Shown: piece by piece, positions 22,688-30,900 of the stretch | Position numbering within the stretch: the stretch's first letter is position 1 | Layout of the letters: the number at the start of each line of letters is the position of its first letter | From: Glandiceps talaboti | Taxonomy: Eukaryota; Hemichordata; Enteropneusta; Spengelidae | Assembly (NCBI RefSeq): GCF_964340395.1 | Contig: NC_135549.1 | Span: 32,884,832 to 32,948,831, forward strand | DNA length: 64,000 nucleotides | Reading direction: 5' to 3' | Program-made: the position numbers and the translations under genes | The notes under the pieces: model-generated | Databases searched by the model: none | Told to the model about the DNA's origin: nothing | The model's input: the letters and a program-made list of their open reading frames with translations, nothing else

Positions 22688-25600
22688 CTGTAATGAAATA
22701 TTTCACTAAATCAAAAACAAACTTCTAATACAATACCTATAATCCTAAATTGTGATGGAAAATGAAACCGATGAATGGTAACCAGAATGAAAGTAAGTGA
22801 AAGGCGACACTTAGATAGATGAAACCCAAACAGTGCTTCTGAGAAACGATTTACTAACATGTACAACCTCTCGGATGGACAGAGGTAATGTACTGGGTTG
22901 GGATATTTGTGGTGGACTTTGGTATACACATTTTTATACACATTCGTAACAGTATGGCAAAGCTGATTAGAATATTGGATTCAGCCACATTTCTCAAATT
23001 ATATAACTTGTTCCAAAATGTGCATACTCATCATTTCTTCACTGAGAGCATTTCCATTCAGAGTCCATTTGTCTCAATTTTAGACTACCAAACACTATAC
23101 AATTAAGACTATCAAACACTATACTATTAAGACCACCAAACAATATACAATTAAGACTACCAAACACTATGCAATTTAGACTATTAAACTTTATACTATT
23201 TAGACTATCAAACACTATACTATTTAGACTACCAAACACTATACAATTAAGACTACCAAACACTATACAATTAAGACTATCAAACACTATACTATTAAGA
23301 CCACCAAACAATATGCAATTAAGACTACCAAACACTATACAATTTAGACTATTAAACTTTATACTATTTAGACTATCAAACACTATACTATTTAGACTAC
23401 CAAACACTATACAATTAAGACTACCAAACAGTCTATAATTAAGAGAACCAAACACTATACTATTAAGACTACCAAACACTATACAATTTAGACTATCAAA
23501 CACTATACCATTTAGACTATCAAACACTCTACAATTTAGACTACCAAACACTATACAATTAAGACTACCAAACACTATACTATTTAGACTACAAAACACT
23601 ATACTATAAAGACTACCAAACACTATACTATTAAGACTACCAAACACTATACTATTAAGACCACCAAACACTATACAATTAAGACTACCAAACACTATAC
23701 TATTTAGACTACTAAACACTATACTTTTTAGACCACCAAACACTATACAATTAAGACTACCAAACACGATACTATTTAGACTATCAAACACTATACTATT
23801 TAGACTATCAAACACTATACTATTTAGACTATCAAACACTATACTATTTAGACTATCAAACACTATACTATTTAGATTACCAAACACTATACTATTAAGA
23901 CTACCAAACACTATACTATTTAGACCACCAAACACTATACAATTAAGACTACCAAACACTATACTATTTAGACTACCAAACACTATACAATTAAGCCCAC
24001 CAAACACTATACTATTTAGACTACCAAACACCATACAATTAAGACCACTAAACACTATACTATTTAGACTATCAAACACTCTACTATTTAGACTATCAAA
24101 CACTATACTATTTAGACTATCAAACACTATACAATTAAGACTACCAAACACTATACAATTAAGACTGCCAAACATTATACTATTTAGACTATCAAACACT
24201 ATATAATTAAGACCAGCAAACACTATACAATTAAGACTTCCAAACACTATACTATTTAGACTATCAAACACTATATAATTAAGACCACCAAACACTATAC
24301 TATTTAGACTACCAAACACTATACTATTTAGACTATCAAACACTATACTATTTAGACTATCAAACATTATACAATTTAGACTATCAAACACTATACTATT
24401 TAGACTGCCAAACACTATACTATTTAGACTACCAAACACTATACTATTGAGAACACCAAACACTATACAATTAAGACTACCAAACACTATACTATTTAGA
24501 CTACCAAACACTATACTATGAAGACCACCAAACACTATACTATTTAGACTACCAAACACTATACTATTAAGACTATCAAACACTATACAATTAAGACTAC
24601 CAAACACTATACAATTAAGACTACCAAACACTATACTATTAAGACCACCAAACACTATACTATAAAGACTACCAAACACTATACTATGAAGACTACCAAA
24701 CACTATACTATTTAGACTACTAAACACTATACTATTTAGACCACCAACACTATACAATTAAGACTATCAAACACTATACTATTTAGACTACCAAACACTA
24801 TGCTATTTAGACCACCAAACACTATACAATTAAGACTACCAAACACTATACTATTTAGACTATCAAACACTATACTATTTAGACTATCAAACACTATATT
24901 ATTTAGACCACCAAACACTATACAATTAAGACTACCAAACACTATACTATTTAGACTATCAAACACTATACAATTAAGACTACCAAACACTATACTATTT
25001 AGACCACCAAACACTATACAATTAAGACTACCAAACACTATACTATTTAGACTATCAAACACTATACTATTTAGACTATTAAACACTATACTATTTAGAC
25101 TACCAAACACTATACTATTTAGACTATCAAACACTATATAAATAAGACCACCAAACACTATACAATATACAATTCAATTAAGATCACCAAACACTATACA
25201 ATACAATTAAGACCACCAAACACTATACTATACACTAATTAAAAGAACTTGACTATTAATTAGCCTTCGAACGTAGGTTTGTACAAAAGGTAAAGATTTC
25301 GATAAAGTATTGATTGACGGAATGAATACGTACTGTTGTCGTAATATTGTCGAAATTATGGCTATATGAACAGTTCAAGAATAATCTCTTGGTGGCGCCC
25401 CGCATTGTCTACACGAAACCAACGAAATGCAGTACTGGCAAGATAAGCAGACTGTGTCAATACTTATTTAGTCCAGAGACTGAGCTATCTGCTTCGACAT
25501 ACTGGTTGACATTACGATATTGTCAAGCAAGACAGCAATGTCTCTGAGCTAATGATCATTCCAAAGATCTACATACACACCAAATGCCAATACGACATGT

Positions 25601-27109
25601 ATATACATGCGAAGAATTGGGTAAACACTGAGTTCAATGGTTAGCATGAATAGCAAGGAATTTATATCAAATGTTACTGTATCTAACATACTAAAGATTG
25701 TATTTAATCTCACTGCTATCCAATATATCATACACACATTTAACACTGTGTGTCCGAGATTAAGTAGATTTTATCAAGATAACTTCAGAATCAGAGATTC
25801 GGTGTGAACATAATATTTTGTGTATATTCTGAACAACTATCAACACTTCTGGCAACATTTCATAATTCATACATAATACTTAATTCCCCATACTTTACCT
25901 CATCGTAAGTAAGACTTCCAGGTGGCTCGTACTTCCTTCGGAATCGCTTCTGTAATTTAAACAAAAAAGGAAACTTGACACCTAATAATCTTAGTATTTA
26001 CTATGACCTTGTACGAAGTTAGAATTGTTGTTGAAAATAATGCTGTCCTGACAACTACATAACAAATCAAATGTTATGTACTATCATGCATGGCCAAACA
26101 TTATCTGACCTGTCTATACACTACGACAATTACATTAACACAAGGTTTTATATGTCAATGTTCTGAACTTTTCCAAAGCATTTGACTTTGTAAACCACCG
26201 TAAGCTGTTAGCCAAGCTAACATGTGTTATGTGTACTTATAAGAAAGTCAACCATTTCGTCTGTGATATATATAGTAAGAGGTAAGTTTTAGTCGACTGG
26301 GGTGTTTATGGTGGTGGTGGTGGTGGTGGTGGTGGTGGTGGGTTTATATTTTTAACCCCCATGTCCGTCCCCCCACCCCCACCCCCTCCATCACCACCAC
26401 CACCACCACCACCACCACCACCACCACCACCACCAAAACTGCCGGAAACTGGTACAAACATTAATCTCCCCTAAAGCTTTGGCCTACCGTATATAAAAGC
26501 ACAGCAGCAAGGATCATCATGCGGGCCAAGAAATATGATCACATAACATTAATTCTTAAAGAGTTCCACTGGCTACCTGTCCAGGATAGAATCAAATTTA
26601 AACTCTTATTGCTGAAATGCAAATCTCTCAACTGACTATCACCAACCTATATATATGACTTAATCCATTGGAAGTCAAACTAGTGTTGTGTGTTGACCAT
26701 TCATTCTTACCTGCTACATTCCATCTATGGAATACACTGCCATTGGAAGTCAAACTAGTGTTGTGTGTTGACCATTCATTCTTACCTGCTACATTCCATC
26801 TACGGAATACACTGCCATTGGAAGTCAAACTAGTGTTGTGTGTTGACCATTCGTTCTTACCTGCTACATTCCATCTATGGAATACACTGCCGTTAGAAAT
26901 ACGAAGAAACAGCAGCCATCTCCTTAAAAAAGAACTTAAAGACATTCTAACTTTACAACGCCCCTGAATTCTACGTATTAATGAAAACTGGCGCTTTATG
27001 ACTTCACTGACTGACTGACTGACTGACTGACTGGCTGGCTGACTGACTGACTGACTGACTGACTGACTGACTGACTGACTGCTGACTGACTGACTGACTG
27101 ACTGACTGA

Positions 27110-27188
<79 letters not shown>

Positions 27189-27593
27189 CCATTACCTCAA
27201 TATCGCCATCTTCCATGCATGCAGTTCGACTTTTCTGGAAGACATTTGGCAGCCACCTAAGGGCTCTCAGAAAGCAATATGCTGTTGGAATGACGTTAAA
27301 GGGTGGTGAGAGAACTGGTCCACTGAAGAATTCCAACCATATTCCTGTACGGACAAATTTCCACTCCACATCGATGTTTTCCTGTTGTGAGATATCAGTT
27401 GACATAAACACAGTTGAAAAAATATCAAACAAAAATATGTAACAATGAATACCAAATACACGTGTCATTGTCGCAGAATATATATATATATACACACACA
27501 CACATATCTACCTCTGATGAGTGAGGAATACACACCTCACGAAACAGTTCTGAAGGGTCAATAGCATGTAATTCTGTTCAAATTTTCAAAACC

Positions 27594-27687
<94 letters not shown>

Positions 27688-27890
27688 ACTCGGTGAGTAT
27701 CAATCTGCTAAGACAGTGCTCTATACCGCAGTGGCAGAGCGTAATAGTTTTGGTAGTACTGGAACTCTTTCTTGGTTGTAACTCGGAGTTTCACGCATAG
27801 TGCGATCGTCAGACAACTCAGAGTTGTCTGACGATCGCACTATGCGTGAAACTCCGAGTTACAACCAAGAAAGAGTTCCAGTACTACCAA

Positions 27891-27982
<92 letters not shown>

Positions 27983-30900
27983 GTGAGCTACTCGTAAACA
28001 AGTTTGATTATGTAGATCCCTGTACCTGGGTGTCAGTTTGTCATTGTACGGCAAAGTGTTGTTTTTTTTGCTCCTCTGTTGTAATATTTAAAAAATTCAA
28101 TAATGATAATAATAATAAAAATAATAGTTATCAAAATTCACATTTGGTGTGTAATTAATACTTACCATGATTTTGGTGTATGTGTCTGACATCATTGCAA
28201 TACACAGGTTGAGTAATACCAACATTACCAGAATACAAAATAGAGCATATAAAGTCAGACCCATGGTAGTGAAAATGTACCCATAATTCATTATGACATA
28301 GGTTGTGTTACCATCGGTAAAGAACTGTGTTTGAGTCTCGTTTTTGTCGTTAGTGGCGCTGTAATCTGAGCCAACAGGAACAGCAACAAGTACTGTGGCG
28401 GCCAATGCAGATGTACTTTCTCTTCCAAATATGGAAAATAAGAGTTGCTTGACACTCGATTGAATTCTGTAAGCAATTAAATCAAAATAAATTGTGTGAT
28501 AGAATGATACGATGTTTCAGCAATTCATACCGTTCATTTATATTCATATGTAATGACTACGTATTGACACTTCCTTCTATTTTGAGTAAAATGTTACTAT
28601 TATGTCCTATTAGTTCAGACACTTTAGCTAGTTATTTATACTTGATGTCAATGATCGATGTGACAAGAGTCTGGTTTCAGCTATGTCAATGATCAACCTA
28701 AGGATGACAAGAGTCTGGTTTCATCTATGTCAATGATCAACCTAAGGATGACAAGAGTCTGGTTTCATCTATGTCAATGATCAACCTAAGGATGACAAGA
28801 GTCTGGTTACCAAATCTAAATATGGGTCACAGTTGTCTTCATTCAAAACTAACTCACTTTGAGATCTCTAAACTTACCCAGAAAACCCATTGGATGCATC
28901 GATAAAGAGATATAAGAATCCGAAGGCGAAAGAACACACGATGTAGCCAAACAGAAACAAAAAGCGATAAATATCTGATTTCATTGATGTGAAGGTCAAT
29001 AGCATCGGTCCAAAAGTTGTGTTCAAGTAAAAGTTCTGCATGTATCGTAAGAATGCCAGAACAAGGATGAATGCCGATAGGTTGATAATCACCGTCCATT
29101 CTTTAGTGTGGCCAATGTTTATACCTAGTTTTGCGCATGTCAGATACGCAACAAGAATAGTAAGTAAGGAACATGTAATCATCAAATCCAAAATGTTCCA
29201 TACGTCTGCAGAGTACCTAGAAAATCCGTGAAACATGCGTTGTTGAAACTCTCGCCACAGCATGGTTACTTGCCAGACCAGCAATGCGTAAAAGAAATAG
29301 ACGTAATTGAGATTAAGGTGTGGAGCGAGGTACTGCAGTACTCCGAAACACAGGAAGATAACGAGAAACGATGTGTAGGATGCCAGGTACATCAGGAAAC
29401 GGGACTTCGGTGTATCTATTATTGCTGAGAGGGGTGAACAAGGTGCTATGACGTAGAATAGTACGAGGATGGGTTGTAAAGCAACATAAACAACACAGCA
29501 GTACACAAAATAGAGAAGTGTCCAGTGTATTCCATTTTTCTCCGACCATTTGGGTTGTCCACGTAACCACTCAGACCGAATCACATGTTGACATTTCGGA
29601 TGAGCAATAAACTGACGGGAAAAAAGAATTGTTGGTATAAGTAAGTGATTGAATAAGATAAAACAATCAGACCAGAGTTACGTAATGGCTAATACATACT
29701 TTTACATTTAAATTTACATATTAAAGCATGTGACCAAAACAAGTTTGAAATATACTAACCATTTTCTGTTCTGTGTCTATCGCTTTCATCGCGTTGTTTA
29801 GAGTCGATGTTTGATTTTCACGACCACCAAGTAAAATCTTGACTTCCTCACCAGACTGACAGTTTTCCAGTAAATCAACAACCAATGCCTTGACCTGGTC
29901 CTCAAGACTTCTGTATTGAGCCTGTCAATAAAGCAGAGTTCTGTGTGATAAACCCGTTGAGAGGTACAAATTATTATGTGTTGTAGGTAAGAAACAGGGT
30001 ACATTGATGCATCTTATGACAACTTGGTAACATTTTAATTTTTATTTTGATAATCTGACCGAGGCTTGTCGCATATTATCATCGTGTTGCATTCCTTTAC
30101 TTTCACCCAGCATACAATACCAGGTGAAAGAAAAATAGATGCAAAACTTTGCAAATTTTTTTACTTTGCTCAACTTTGGTACAAACCTTGCATATATCAT
30201 AGACTCCCTTAGAATTGGATAGTCGACGGAGTTCTTCTGAGGTTTGGAAGGCTGCGTAAACAGGATCATCGAATATCAAAGTAAGGTAAGCTGGACTACT
30301 GAGGGCGCTATACACACGCAATCTAGCCAAAGCCACTGAAAGGTCTTCGTCATAGTCTGTTGAGTGAAAGTTGCCTTGTTACCCTGTCAGATAGATTCTT
30401 GGAGATGTCAGACTTTTGTCAACATGTACATTGCCACATAACACTAAACAACTACAAGACTATAGGGGTATCAATTTGTACTGTATTAATTAGCCATTTC
30501 TGTCTTTGGTCGTAACCATGGTAATTGTGAAGGGCCATTTACACTCGTGATAGTGTATCATTTTCACTTTCACTCTAATTTCGTTCACGTTATATCGTAA
30601 AACAAATTGACAGCATGCCATTGCAATGTCAACGAAACACATCGACAAATTAAAGTTGTGTGTGGTTCAAATATTGATGAGATATGTTACGACTAAGATG
30701 AGAAGGGATGGCTTGGGTAGCTGACCTTTTCACTTCATTATCGAAAGGCCTATGTAATCACATTATTTTAGAGTTACTTAGTGACTTTTTTAGAATGTAT
30801 CTGCAGGCCCTCCCCCTTGTAATTACTGAAGGCTCCCTTATTTCGATTTATTATTTAGTGACCCAAGTAAACGATGTGATAGGGAAGCAACAACGCTATG

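Larger units (their letters stand above)
26160..26970 (+). pseudogene. Decayed LINE reverse transcriptase fragment in a TRPC-like intron
   Basis: Plus-strand remains of a jockey-type LINE, antisense to the host gene. FSKAFDFVNHRKLLAKL (from 26,169) is the catalytic RT motif A region. After a (GGT)/(CAC) expansion, KYDHITLILKEFHWLPVQDR (from about 26,537) matches the C-terminal HWLPV..RI.FK motif and ends at a stop near 26,632. Then FHLWNTLPLE occurs three times, followed by a tail resembling LWNSLP.EIR...S...FK..LK. The middle of the RT is deleted. Confidence 0.75.

Noticed and set aside
23039-25158. 572- and 140-codon minus frames with eight-residue repeats resembling pentapeptide/beta-helix proteins
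   Set aside because: They lie in an intron of the channel gene and are exact products of a 24 bp satellite.
28097-28165. Extension of the pore exon frame past position 28,166
   Set aside because: A GTAAGT donor ends the exon there, and the following TRP-box exon joins in phase. The extra residues are intron translation.
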